A DNA stretch of 64,000 nucleotides, taken from NCBI GenBank assembly GCA_902790905.1, contig CADATO010000002.1:48444-112443 (forward strand), read 5' to 3'. The notes beneath the pieces are model-generated. The model made no database searches. It was not told the origin of the DNA and saw only the letters and a program-made list of their open reading frames with translations. Below, one piece after another: positions 16,636 through 24,719 of the stretch; positions within the stretch are counted from its first letter, which is position 1, and each line of letters starts with the position of its first letter. The translations under genes and the position numbers were made by a program. The DNA is from an uncultured Eubacteriales bacterium (GTDB lineage Bacteria; Bacillota; Clostridia; Peptostreptococcales; Anaerovoracaceae).

Positions 16636-16977
16636 ATGGGTACGGCAAGCAGAAAATATCTGCCGATCATCAGCAGGGATCTGACCCAGAAGGTCAGGAT
16701 CGCATCCATCCTGTATATCGCGCAGGAAACCAGGTACATTCATATCGTCACGGACAGGGGAGAAGTCGTCGTGCGGGGCAAACTGGCGGATATTGCCGGG
16801 CGCCTGCCGGCATCTTTTGATTTCTGCCATTCCTATCTATTGATAGATCTGGACCGCGTGGAGAAGCTGCAGGATGTTCGGATCTTCTTTGACAACGGAC
16901 GCACGCTGGAGGTCGGAAAGGGATCGTATGTGGCGTTTCGGAAGCGGTTTACCGAGTATCTGCGGATGCTGCCCTGA
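16636..16977 (+). CDS. Stand-alone LytTR-domain DNA-binding protein
   Basis: 113 residues from ATG 16636, which has AGAGGGGG upstream; an in-frame ATG at 16579 would add 19 residues without a clear Shine-Dalgarno. The sequence RKYLPIISRDLTQKVRIASILYIAQETRYIHIVTDRG ... SFDFCHSYLLIDLDRVEKL ... TLEVGKGSYVAFRKRFTEYL follows the LytTR fold (beta-rich DNA-binding domain usually joined to a response-regulator receiver). No receiver domain is present, so activity is not phosphorylation-dependent in the usual way. It forms a two-gene unit with the XRE regulator. Confidence 0.8.
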   Translation: MGTASRKYLPIISRDLTQKVRIASILYIAQETRYIHIVTDRGEVVVRGKLADIAGRLPASFDFCHSYLLIDLDRVEKLQDVRIFFDNGRTLEVGKGSYVAFRKRFTEYLRMLP

Positions 16978-16993
16978 AAAATCATATTATTGC

Positions 16994-17022
16994 TTGCAAT
17001 CACTGGGCGATTCCTGTATTAT
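16994..17022 (+). promoter_or_regulatory. Promoter of rpsB-tsf with GCGATTCC in the spacer
   Basis: TTGCAA (16994-16999), 17-nt spacer, TATTAT (17017-17022). The recurrent 8-mer GCGATTCC occupies 17007-17014, i.e. the spacer half next to the -10. Confidence 0.75.
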
Positions 17023-17028
17023 ATTACA

Positions 17029-17151
17029 CGGCGCTCTTTGTTTTGCGTCATATTCAATAGTCACACCGGGATGGGGCGAGAAGGTGCCCGCAAGGGTCTG
17101 TTCGCCGAAAGACCCACCGCCGGTGGAAGGTAAAAACCAGGAGGTAAACAA
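17029..17151 (+). promoter_or_regulatory. Structured leader of rpsB (possible S2 autoregulatory site)
   Basis: The ~120-nt leader can form three successive hairpins: GGGC/GCCC around 17073-17089, GGGTC/GACCC around 17094-17115, and CCACCG-C-CGGTGG around 17114-17126, ending just before the Shine-Dalgarno AGGAGG. S2 is known to repress its own mRNA in other bacteria; assignment here is inference. Confidence 0.4.
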
Positions 17152-17901
17152 ATGTCCGTACTTAGCATGAAACAGCTGCTTGAAGCCGGTGTCCACTTTG
17201 GCCACCAGACCAGAAGATGGAACCCGAAAATGGCTCCCTACATTTTCACGGAGCGCAACGGGATCTACATCATCGACCTGTCCAAGACAGTCAAGCTGAT
17301 CGACGAAGCGTATGACTTCATGAAGAAGGTTGCTGCTACCGGCAAACCGATCCTCTTCGTCGGCACCAAGAAGCAGGCGCAGACCGCGATCCATGACGAA
17401 GCGCTCCGCTGCGATCAGTACTATGTCAACCAGAGATGGCTCGGCGGCATGCTGACCAACTACAAGACCATTTCCACCCGTATCAAGAGACTGAACGACA
17501 TCACCGCGATGGAAGCGGACGGCACATTCGAGAAGCTGTCCAAGAAGGAAGTCCTGATGCTCAAGAGAGAGCAGGAGAGACTCGAGAAGTACCTGGGTGG
17601 TATCAAAGACATGCCCGGTATGCCCGGCGCAATGTTCATCGTTGACCCGCGCAAAGAGCGTATCGCGATCAAAGAAGCCAAGATCCTCGGGATCCCGGTC
17701 ATCGGCATCGTAGACACCAACTGCGATCCGGATGATGTCGACTACGTCATCCCGGCGAACGACGACGCGATCCGTGCGGTCAGACTGATCAGCTCCTGCA
17801 TGGCAGATGCTGTCCTCGAAGCTCGTCAGGGCGAGAGCATGGCTGATATGCCGGCTGAGCAGGCGGAAGAAGTTGCGGAAGAGGCTGCGGACGAAGAATA
17901 G
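17152..17901 (+). CDS. rpsB: 30S ribosomal protein S2
   Basis: 249 residues: [27 protein letters not shown], the invariant S2 start, and [33 protein letters not shown]. An acidic Glu/Ala tail ends the protein. Shine-Dalgarno AGGAGG. Operon with tsf as in nearly all bacteria. Confidence 0.98.
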   Translation: MSVLSMKQLLEAGVHFGHQTRRWNPKMAPYIFTERNGIYIIDLSKTVKLIDEAYDFMKKVAATGKPILFVGTKKQAQTAIHDEALRCDQYYVNQRWLGGMLTNYKTISTRIKRLNDITAMEADGTFEKLSKKEVLMLKREQERLEKYLGGIKDMPGMPGAMFIVDPRKERIAIKEAKILGIPVIGIVDTNCDPDDVDYVIPANDDAIRAVRLISSCMADAVLEARQGESMADMPAEQAEEVAEEAADEE

Positions 17902-17928
17902 TCCCAGCGTTGAAATAAGGAGGAAAAG

Positions 17929-19032
17929 ATGGCTATCACAGCATCGATGGTAAAAGAACTGCGCGAAATGACAGGCGCAGGCATGATGGACTGCAAAAAT
18001 GCACTGGTCGAAACTGATGGCGATCTCGATCAGGCGGTCGAATACCTGAAGGAGAAAGGTCTTGCCAAGGCGGCTAAGAAAGCCGGCCGTATCGCGGCAG
18101 AAGGTCTCGTCAGAATCGCTATCAGCGAAGATGAGAAGACAGCGGCAGTCGTCGAAGTCAACTCCGAGACAGACTTTGTTGCGAAGAACGAAGAGTTCAT
18201 CACATTCGTTGATGATCTTGCGAAGCTGGCACTGACCGCTGAGAGCAACGATATGGATGCTTTCAAGGCAATGGCTTACGATGGCGCTACCGTTGGTGAC
18301 GCGCTCACAGCGAAGATCGCGAAGATCGGTGAGAACATGTCCCTGCGCCGCATCGACAAGGCGACCGGCGATGTCCTGACATCCTACATCCACGGCGGCG
18401 GCCGCATCGGCGTTATCGTTGCTGCTGCAGGCGAAGCCAGCGATGCCAACAAGGCAGCTCTGAAGAACATCGCGATGCAGGTTGCAGCGATGAGCCCGCA
18501 GTACGTCAGCAGAGACGACATCTCCGCTGATGAACTGGAGAACATCCACAAGGTCACTCTGGAAAGCGCTCTGAACGATCCGTTCACACTTCCCAAGCCG
18601 ATCCTGAACGCGCTCCTCGACAAGGCCATCGACGGTGTCTGGTCTGCTGAGGATACCGCGATCCTGGAAGAGAAGAGAGCAGAGAAGGGATTCAACTTCA
18701 ACTATTTGCCGAACTTCCTGTCCGACGATGCGAAGGCTAAGCTCGCTGAGCTCGCTGTTGCTGACAAGGCAAACATCGTTGAGAACAAAGTCTTCACAGG
18801 TCTGGTTGAAGGCCGTATGAAGAAGCAGCTCAAAGAGATCTGCCTGCTCGATCAGACTTACGTCAGAGCAGAGGACGGCAAGCAGTCCGTCGCGCAGTAT
18901 CTGAACTCCGTTGATCCGGGCCTCTCCCTGACCAAGGTGATCCGCTTCGAAGTCGGCGAAGGCCTCGAGAAGAAGAACGAAGACTTTGCTGCTGAAGTTG
19001 CTGCACAGACAGCGGCTGCACAGGCAAAATAA
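17929..19032 (+). CDS. tsf: Elongation factor Ts with enlarged C-terminal region
   Basis: 367 residues, versus about 280-310 in most bacteria. EF-Ts is the nucleotide exchange factor of EF-Tu. N-terminal UBA-like module [20 protein letters not shown] and the core [14 protein letters not shown] are normal, as are HGGGRIGV, the sequence up to about residue 203 and the later [15 protein letters not shown]. Between Asp-Glu-Leu-Glu (about 201-204) and Gly-Arg-Met-Lys-Lys (about 295-299) there are roughly 90 residues where about 25-30 are usual, so an extra ~60 residues sit in the dimerisation/coiled-coil part. Ends in an Ala/Gln-rich tail. Shine-Dalgarno AAGGAGG. Confidence 0.96.
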   Translation: MAITASMVKELREMTGAGMMDCKNALVETDGDLDQAVEYLKEKGLAKAAKKAGRIAAEGLVRIAISEDEKTAAVVEVNSETDFVAKNEEFITFVDDLAKLALTAESNDMDAFKAMAYDGATVGDALTAKIAKIGENMSLRRIDKATGDVLTSYIHGGGRIGVIVAAAGEASDANKAALKNIAMQVAAMSPQYVSRDDISADELENIHKVTLESALNDPFTLPKPILNALLDKAIDGVWSAEDTAILEEKRAEKGFNFNYLPNFLSDDAKAKLAELAVADKANIVENKVFTGLVEGRMKKQLKEICLLDQTYVRAEDGKQSVAQYLNSVDPGLSLTKVIRFEVGEGLEKKNEDFAAEVAAQTAAAQAK

Positions 19033-19060
19033 GAGAGCCTGACGCAGAAGATACTCATGG

Positions 19061-19090
19061 CCCGGTGGCTGCAAGGCTGCCGGGTCTTTT
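19061..19090 (+). terminator. Terminator of rpsB-tsf
   Basis: CCCGGTGGC (19061-19069), loop TGCAAG, GCTGCCGGG (19076-19084), then TCTTTT. The -35 of the next gene begins two nt later. Confidence 0.85.
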
Positions 19091-19091
19091 A

Positions 19092-19120
19092 TTGCCCGGG
19101 GACGGGAAAACCGATATACT
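19092..19120 (+). promoter_or_regulatory. Promoter of the flavoprotein gene
   Basis: TTGCCC (19092-19097), 17-nt spacer, TATACT (19115-19120), directly abutting the tsf terminator. Confidence 0.65.
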
Positions 19121-19142
19121 GATGCAGAAAGGAAAGACTGCC

Positions 19143-20378
19143 ATGACCGGACGGACTGCGCATAACGATACAAATCCATACGATGTGATCATCATCGGCG
19201 CGGGGGCGTCCGGTTTGATGTGCGCCGCTTCGCCCGCGTGGGCACAGAGCGGGAATGCCGGCTCTGGCGATCCGAAAAGGCTGGTGCTGGAGGGTGGCAG
19301 GCGCTGCGGCCTCAAACTGCTGATGAGCGGCGGCGGCCACTGCAACATCACGCACGAAGGGAATATGCGCGACCTGCTCGGCGCCTACGGCGAAGCCGGA
19401 AAGGCGCTGCGCACGGTTCTTTATAAGTATGGCAACCGCGACAGCATGCAGTTCCTGGAGCAGGCGGGGGTGCCGCTCTATGCGGACGAGTCTGGCCGGG
19501 TGCTGCCCGTCTCGATGCAGGCGCAGGATGTGTTGGACGTGTACCTGAAAGCCGCTTCGCAGAACGGGTTTGCCGTTTGCCGCGAAGAACGTGTGACAGC
19601 CATAGGTGAACAAGATAATATTTATTGTATATATACGGAATCGCACAGTTTTCTGACCAGAAAGATTGTGATCGCGACCGGCGGATGCTCCTATCCGACC
19701 ACCGGATCGGACGGCGGGATGTTTGAAGTCCTGCAGCGTGACCTCGGCATAGCGGTCAGTCCGCTTTCGCCGGCGCTCGTGCCAGTGATCCCGGAGGAAT
19801 ACCCGTATGAGGAACTGGCGGGCATCTCGCTCCAGCATGTGCGGGTCAGTATCCACAGGGACGGACAGAAGAGCGTCCACAGGGAAGGGGCTCTGCTCTT
19901 TACGCATGGGGCGTTTTCAGGGCCCTGCGCGCTGGATATCTCCAGCCATGCCGCGCGCGGCAGCCGGATCGCGCTCAGCTACATCCATCCCATGACATTC
20001 GACGACGCCTACGCCGCGATCCGGGCGCAGGGCCTGCGGACCGGAAAAGCGGTAGCCGCCGCCTTTGCACTGCCTAAGCGGCTGGCGGCTCTGTTGGTGC
20101 AGCGCGCCGCGGATTCCCCCAAAAGGCTGGCGCATCTTCTGACAGAAGACACCTTCGTTGTGAAAGACACAGAAGGGTTCAAAACAGCCATGGTCACGAA
20201 GGGCGGCGCTGTGCTGTCCCAGATCCATATGACCACCATGGAGCTGAAAGACCATCCCGGTATCTATATCATCGGTGAAGCACTGGATGCCGATGCGATC
20301 AGCGGCGGGTACAACCTGCAGCTCTGCTGGTCGACCGCCCAGGCGGCTGCTTTTGCGGCTGCAGCAGAGGTCCGCTGA
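19143..20378 (+). CDS. HI0933-family NAD(P)/FAD-dependent oxidoreductase
   Basis: 411 residues from ATG 19143 (AGAAAGGA upstream). N-terminal FAD dinucleotide-binding motif DVIIIGAGASGLMCA; SGGGHCNITH is the HI0933 signature; IATGGCSYPTTGSDG and the C-terminal GEALDADAISGGYNLQLCWSTAQAAA complete the family pattern. Between the first glycine loop and the ribose-binding Glu there is an extra ~10-residue insert (WAQSGNAGSGDPKR). The physiological substrate of this family is not established; some are annotated aminoacetone oxidase-like. Single-gene unit with its own promoter and terminator. Confidence 0.88.
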   Translation: MTGRTAHNDTNPYDVIIIGAGASGLMCAASPAWAQSGNAGSGDPKRLVLEGGRRCGLKLLMSGGGHCNITHEGNMRDLLGAYGEAGKALRTVLYKYGNRDSMQFLEQAGVPLYADESGRVLPVSMQAQDVLDVYLKAASQNGFAVCREERVTAIGEQDNIYCIYTESHSFLTRKIVIATGGCSYPTTGSDGGMFEVLQRDLGIAVSPLSPALVPVIPEEYPYEELAGISLQHVRVSIHRDGQKSVHREGALLFTHGAFSGPCALDISSHAARGSRIALSYIHPMTFDDAYAAIRAQGLRTGKAVAAAFALPKRLAALLVQRAADSPKRLAHLLTEDTFVVKDTEGFKTAMVTKGGAVLSQIHMTTMELKDHPGIYIIGEALDADAISGGYNLQLCWSTAQAAAFAAAAEVR

Positions 20379-20508
20379 GACGGCGCGGTACCTGCAGTCG
20401 CGGCAGCCAGCAGCACCGGACAGACCGCGGCCGCTGCGTGCGGCGCTGCGCTGCGGTGCGATCAGCGGCTTTTGAGGCCGCGGCCCGCTGCGCTTTGTTT
20501 CCAAATGG
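20379..20508 (+). other. GC-rich spacer without recognisable features
   Basis: Between the flavoprotein stop and its terminator. It is rich in GCGG/CCGC words and could fold, but I see no gene, promoter or repeat with support. Confidence 0.4.
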
Positions 20509-20536
20509 ATCCGCCGCGGCGGATTTTTTGTTTTTT
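20509..20536 (+). terminator. Terminator of the flavoprotein gene
   Basis: ATCCGCCGCGGCGGAT, a perfect 16-nt palindrome, followed by TTTTTGTTTTTT. Confidence 0.85.
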
Positions 20537-20549
20537 GAACGGGTTTGCG

Positions 20550-20578
20550 TTGACAGTGAGAGGAGCGATTACTATAAT
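20550..20578 (+). promoter_or_regulatory. Promoter of the EutH-like gene
   Basis: TTGACA (20550-20555), 17 nt, TATAAT (20573-20578), the best consensus promoter in the window. The spacer contains GCGATTAC next to the -10, one base from the recurrent 8-mer. A leader of ~105 nt follows. Confidence 0.85.
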
Positions 20579-20688
20579 TAGGCGAGTTTCAATGACTTTT
20601 AGTCACTGCATGCAAACATACCCCCCAACGAACAGCGGAACGCATAGGCAGCACCGTTTGCCGGCGCGCATCCGGGAGAGACAGAACA

Positions 20689-21870
20689 ATGGATATTTTG
20701 ATCGATTCGTTTAAGGAATATATCTCCACCTTTTCAGCCAACAAAGCCATCATGCTGATCATGGTCGTCTTCATGATCGTCGGCGGCATCGACAAGATCC
20801 GGGGCAATAAGAAAGGGTACGGTGAGCGGTTTGACGCCGGCTTTGAGGCGATGGGCACACTCGCGATTGCCATGGTCGGTATGATCGCGCTGGTGCCGGT
20901 CATCAAGATCGTGCTCGGCGGCGTGCTCGGTGCCTTCTTCTCAGCCATCGGCTGCGATCCGTCGATCTTCGCCGGGCTGCTGCTCGGGATGGACCTCGGC
21001 GGCTATCCGCTCGCGATGGAGCTGGCGGAGACGCCGGCGCTTGGCAGCTTCACCGGCATCGTCGTCGCCTCTGCGATGGGCATCAACGTCGTATTCAACA
21101 TCCCGGTCGGCATGGGCATCATCGAAGAAAAAGACCGCGCCTATCTCGCCTCCGGCATGCTCATCGGGTTTGCGACCATTCCCGTAGGCTGCATCCTCGG
21201 CGGCCTGACGATGATGGGGACCGGCTATGACATCACCTTCGGACAGATCATCATGAATACGATCCCGGTCGCCGTCGTGGCGGTGCTGATCATCATCGGC
21301 CTGCTGCTGATCCAGAACAAGATGATGAAAGGGTTCATCGCATTCGGCAAAGGGGTCACGGTCGTCGTGACCTGCGGGACCGTGCTCGCGGTATTCCAGT
21401 ATCTGACCGGCATCCGGCTCCCGCTGTTTCACGTGATGGTGGAGGAGAATGCGGAAGGCGTCGTGCCGCTGCTTGACGCCCTGCAGGTCGTCGGCGGCAT
21501 CGCGCTGGTGCTGCTCGGAGCCTTCCCGATGGTCACGTTCATCACAAAGAACTTCAGCGGCGCCCTGCAGAAGGTCGGCGCCAGAGTCGGACTCGACGAG
21601 ACCAGCGTGGCGGGGCTGATCGCCAACCTCGCAAACAACATCCCGATGTTCCAGATGATGAAGGACATGAGTCCGAAGGGGAAGATCGTCAACTGCGCGT
21701 TCACGGTTTCCGCCTGCTTTGTGCTCGGCGACCATCTCGGCTTCTGCGCGAACGCCGACCAGGGGATGATCCTGCCGATGTTCGTGGGCAAGTTCCTCGG
21801 CGGCGTGACGGCGGTCATTCTGGCGCTGGTGCTGTGGCAGCGATTCCTCCCCAAAGAAGACCGCAAATAG
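20689..21870 (+). CDS. eutH: EutH-like ethanolamine transporter
   Basis: 393 residues with about ten or eleven hydrophobic segments. Begins with FSANKAIMLIMVVFMIVGGIDKIRGNKKGYGERFDAGFEAMG and carries AGLLLGMDLGGYPLA, NIPVGMGIIEEKD and GDHLGFCANAD, matching EutH, which facilitates ethanolamine entry at low pH/low concentration. No eutABCLMN, pduO or microcompartment shell genes lie in this window, so it is an orphan here; the rest of the eut locus could be elsewhere, or the transporter could serve another small amine. It has a strong private promoter. Confidence 0.85.
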   Translation: MDILIDSFKEYISTFSANKAIMLIMVVFMIVGGIDKIRGNKKGYGERFDAGFEAMGTLAIAMVGMIALVPVIKIVLGGVLGAFFSAIGCDPSIFAGLLLGMDLGGYPLAMELAETPALGSFTGIVVASAMGINVVFNIPVGMGIIEEKDRAYLASGMLIGFATIPVGCILGGLTMMGTGYDITFGQIIMNTIPVAVVAVLIIIGLLLIQNKMMKGFIAFGKGVTVVVTCGTVLAVFQYLTGIRLPLFHVMVEENAEGVVPLLDALQVVGGIALVLLGAFPMVTFITKNFSGALQKVGARVGLDETSVAGLIANLANNIPMFQMMKDMSPKGKIVNCAFTVSACFVLGDHLGFCANADQGMILPMFVGKFLGGVTAVILALVLWQRFLPKEDRK

Positions 21871-21871
21871 T

Positions 21872-21923
21872 TTGAAAGATACTGGAAAACAGTATATACT
21901 TTATCTACTGATGAAAATCAGTA
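21872..21923 (+). promoter_or_regulatory. Thioredoxin promoter with two related inverted repeats
   Basis: TTGAAA (21872-21877), 17 nt, TATACT (21895-21900). The spacer is filled by ATACTG-GAAAA-CAGTAT (21879-21895) and a second inverted repeat TACTGAT-GAAA-ATCAGTA (21906-21923) covers the transcription start. Both share the TACTG...CAGTA arms and a GAAA centre, so they look like paired repressor operators. Confidence 0.7.
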
Positions 21924-22003
21924 TAGGAAAGGGAACAATGTCCTGATGCACCCGATCGCATGGTGGATCGTATTCTAAGGGCGATGCGAAGAAAGGAGTA
22001 CAG

Positions 22004-22312
22004 ATGGCAACGATCAAGATCACAAAAGACAATTTTGAAGCGGAAGTACTGCAGGCGGAGAAGCCTGTACTGGTGGATTTCTGGGCAGTCTGGTGCGGTC
22101 CCTGCCAGATGGTGGGACCGGTGCTCGAGGAGATTTCCGAAGAGCGCGACGACCTGATCGTCGGCAAGGTCAACGTCGATGAAGAGCAGGAACTCGCGGC
22201 GCAGTTCGGCGTCATGAGCATCCCGACCATGATCCTGTTCAAGGGCGGCGAAGCGGCCGGCAAGCTCGTCGGTGCGATGCCCAAGGAAGAGATCCTGAAA
22301 GTACTCGGCTAG
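22004..22312 (+). CDS. trxA: Thioredoxin
   Basis: 102 residues with the redox site WCGPC in DFWAVWCGPCQMVGPVL and the cis-Pro loop MSIPTMILFKGG. General disulfide reductase. Shine-Dalgarno AAAGGAG. No thioredoxin reductase gene is adjacent. It has a private promoter overlapped by two operator-like inverted repeats, suggesting stress-dependent control, and its own terminator. A leader of about 95 nt precedes it. Confidence 0.95.
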   Translation: MATIKITKDNFEAEVLQAEKPVLVDFWAVWCGPCQMVGPVLEEISEERDDLIVGKVNVDEEQELAAQFGVMSIPTMILFKGGEAAGKLVGAMPKEEILKVLG

Positions 22313-22340
22313 ACAGCATCAGGAAGAAGACAGCGATATG

Positions 22341-22366
22341 CGCGGCGCCTGCGGGTGCCGCGTTTT
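22341..22366 (+). terminator. Terminator of thioredoxin gene
   Basis: CGCGGCGCC, loop TGCG, GGTGCCGCG (one G.T pair) then TTTTGGTTT. Confidence 0.8.
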
Positions 22367-22420
22367 GGTTTCAGCAGAGCCGCTGCGGCATCGCCTGGTG
22401 CGCACAGCGCTGCTGCGGAT

Positions 22421-22449
22421 TTGACTTGCGAGGGCAATTACGGTAAACT
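22421..22449 (+). promoter_or_regulatory. Promoter of the wall-binding peptidase gene
   Basis: TTGACT (22421-22426), 17 nt, TAAACT (22444-22449); leader about 70 nt. Confidence 0.65.
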
Positions 22450-22522
22450 ATTTGGGAACTGGTCCATTTCTTTGTTTTTGGTACAAAAAAACAGGTAATG
22501 GCCTTGTTTTATATGGTGAATA

Positions 22523-24574
22523 ATGAGAATGAGAACGAATACTGAACAATCGCATACCCAGCGCGGCCTTTGTCTGCTGATCCTGCTCCTGGCAGTTTTC
22601 CTGACGGCAAATACCGCGTTTCTTCCTGTTGTGAGTTATGCGGACACCGCAACAGACCGCTTTACCGTGACCGGGGAAGCATACCCCACAACACTGCAGG
22701 CGGGCAGCTCGTACTCGATCAAGGGGACGATCACGGCTGCCGGAACCATCAGCCGCGTAGAAATCGGCGTTGTTAATGCATCGACCGGAAAGTACATGCC
22801 GGATGCGTATTACAATGCCACGGGTGTCAATGCAAAGGTGTTTGATATCAGGAGCGCAGACAGCGCGATCCGTTTTGGCACCTTGCCTGCCGGCGAGTAT
22901 TACTACCGGGTTACTGCTTATGACAATGCCGGGGCGGAAAAAGTGCTGGATGCACTCTTTACGGTGACTTCAAAAAGCGCATCCCTGCAGGGGTGGCACA
23001 AAGAAAACGGCCAATGGTATTATTTAAAGCCTGACGGCAGCAGAGCTGTCAGTGAGTGGGTCAAATATGGCACACTCTGGTGCTACATTGACAGCAATGG
23101 TGTGATGGCCGCGAATAAATGGGTGAAGTCCGGCGGCGTATGGTACTACCTGAAGGCCAATGGCTATATGGCTGCCTCTGAATGGATCCATGACGGAAAA
23201 GGCTGGTGCTATTTGGATGGAAGAGGCCGTCTTATGACCAGCAGATGGCTTCTTGACAATGGCGTCTGGTATTACCTGAAATCCAGCGGATACAGGGCAG
23301 TCAATGAATGGGCCAGAGCCAGCAAAGGCTGGTGCTATCTTAATAGCGACGGGGAAATGGTGGTTGATAGCTGGGTGCGTTCCGGCGGTATCTGGTATTA
23401 CATGAAATCCGATGGCTACATGGCTGCCGGGGAATGGATTCAGGACGGCAAAGGCCGCTGTTATATGGGCAGCGGCGGCGAACTGCTGAGCGGAAGATGG
23501 TTTTTCGATGAAGACGATGATGAGTGGTACTATCTGAAATCCAATGGATACATGGCGGTAAACAGCTGGGCCAAGGCTTCAAAGGGCTGGTGCTATATGG
23601 GCAGCGATGGCCGTCAGGTGTTCCACAGATGGGTGTATGATGCCGATGCCTGGTACTATATAAAATCCGACGGATATATGGCCGCCAATGAATGGGGGAA
23701 AGCCACCCAGGGCTGGTGTTATCTGGGCGGAAACGGAAAAATGGTGCAGAGCCGATGGATCGAATCCGGAGGGGCCTGGTACTATTTAAAAGCTGATGGA
23801 TACATGGCGGCAAACAGCTGGGCCAAGGCTACAAAGGGCTGGTGCTATTTGGGCAGTAACGGGAAAATGGTGACCAGCAAATGGATCAATGATAAGGGAG
23901 AGGATTATTACTTAAAAGCCGACGGATATATGGCAGCCAATGAGTGGGCCTGCGACACGACCGGCTGGCGCTGGCTTGGAGCCAACGGAAAAGTTGTCAA
24001 AAGCACATGGATAGAGGAGAACGGCCGGAAATACTATGTCAATGAAAACGGGTACAGGCTTGATTCGTCCGGAAAAATAGTCGCACCGGATACGATCCTT
24101 TCCTATGATGCTTCGCTGATCGCGGCGATCGGCAAGCAGCCGTATTCCGGTCCCTGCGGCCTGTATTCCATGGCGTACTGCAGGGTGGTCATCGACGGGC
24201 AGTTCCCGCTCAATGGGTACTCAAGCTACAAAGCGCGCATCATCCAGGAGTACGGCGGGGGAAGCAGCTATGCGCATTGGGGCAGAGCCGGCGGTACCAT
24301 GCAGTATTATTCAACGAATGCCAGTCTGTATAAAGCGGTCTATGATGAGATCACGGCGGGCAGACCCTGCATTATGAACTGCTACAATCCGCCGACCGGC
24401 AACAATCATTTCGTAGCGGTGATCGGATATGTCAGGGGGACGACCCGCTCGAATGTGACACTGTCCAGTTTTATTGTACTGGATCCTGCGACAGGCACCC
24501 TGCGTTATATGAGCGGCACGAGCTACACGGCGCCGACCAATTCTCCGTACGGTCCGGAGATCGTGCGGTTCTGA
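22523..24574 (+). CDS. Secreted wall-binding protein with C-terminal C39-like cysteine peptidase domain
   Basis: 683 residues. Signal peptide (about 1-41, cleavage near SYA). An N-terminal beta-sandwich-like domain (about 45-155) is followed by choline-binding/glucan-binding type repeats: eight double units of ~42 residues each built on WYYLKxxGYMAxxEW ... GWCYLGxxGKMVxSxW, about residues 157-515. The last ~150 residues resemble papain/C39-like peptidases: catalytic Cys in SGPCGLYSMAYC, His in NNHFVAVIGY and Asp in IVLDPATG. Likely cleaves or modifies peptides at the surface; substrate unknown. The repeats bind wall polymer (choline or another decoration). It is a private transcription unit. 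Confidence 0.8.
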   Translation: MRMRTNTEQSHTQRGLCLLILLLAVFLTANTAFLPVVSYADTATDRFTVTGEAYPTTLQAGSSYSIKGTITAAGTISRVEIGVVNASTGKYMPDAYYNATGVNAKVFDIRSADSAIRFGTLPAGEYYYRVTAYDNAGAEKVLDALFTVTSKSASLQGWHKENGQWYYLKPDGSRAVSEWVKYGTLWCYIDSNGVMAANKWVKSGGVWYYLKANGYMAASEWIHDGKGWCYLDGRGRLMTSRWLLDNGVWYYLKSSGYRAVNEWARASKGWCYLNSDGEMVVDSWVRSGGIWYYMKSDGYMAAGEWIQDGKGRCYMGSGGELLSGRWFFDEDDDEWYYLKSNGYMAVNSWAKASKGWCYMGSDGRQVFHRWVYDADAWYYIKSDGYMAANEWGKATQGWCYLGGNGKMVQSRWIESGGAWYYLKADGYMAANSWAKATKGWCYLGSNGKMVTSKWINDKGEDYYLKADGYMAANEWACDTTGWRWLGANGKVVKSTWIEENGRKYYVNENGYRLDSSGKIVAPDTILSYDASLIAAIGKQPYSGPCGLYSMAYCRVVIDGQFPLNGYSSYKARIIQEYGGGSSYAHWGRAGGTMQYYSTNASLYKAVYDEITAGRPCIMNCYNPPTGNNHFVAVIGYVRGTTRSNVTLSSFIVLDPATGTLRYMSGTSYTAPTNSPYGPEIVRF

Positions 24575-24620
24575 CCGCTGCAGGCAGCCGTAAAAAAGAA
24601 CATCGTTCAGGCAATCAAAA

Positions 24621-24651
24621 AGACAGCGGACGTTTCAGCGCCCGCTGTTTT
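24621..24651 (+). terminator. Terminator of the wall-binding peptidase gene
   Basis: ACAGCGGAC, loop, GCCCGCTGT (one mismatch), then TTTAT. Overlaps the pyrH promoter spacer. Confidence 0.7.
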
Positions 24652-24661
24652 ATGGTATAAT
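24633..24661 (+). promoter_or_regulatory. Promoter of pyrH-polC operon (extended -10)
   Basis: Weak -35 TTTCAG (24633-24638), 17 nt, TGG-TATAAT (24653-24661) with extended -10 TGn. The promoter sits on top of the preceding terminator. Confidence 0.65.
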
Positions 24662-24719
24662 ACTTCCAATATAATCGGACGCATATGGCGTCTTCAAAGT
24701 GACTGACAAGGAGAGATCC

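Noticed and set aside
21945..21980. Short frame MHPIAWWIVF before thioredoxin as a leader peptide
   Set aside because: No Shine-Dalgarno, no downstream attenuator, and no biosynthetic logic.
22980..24060. Periodic repeats that could suggest a CRISPR array
   Set aside because: They are in-frame ~126-bp protein repeats of a wall-binding domain with no constant short repeats or unique spacers.
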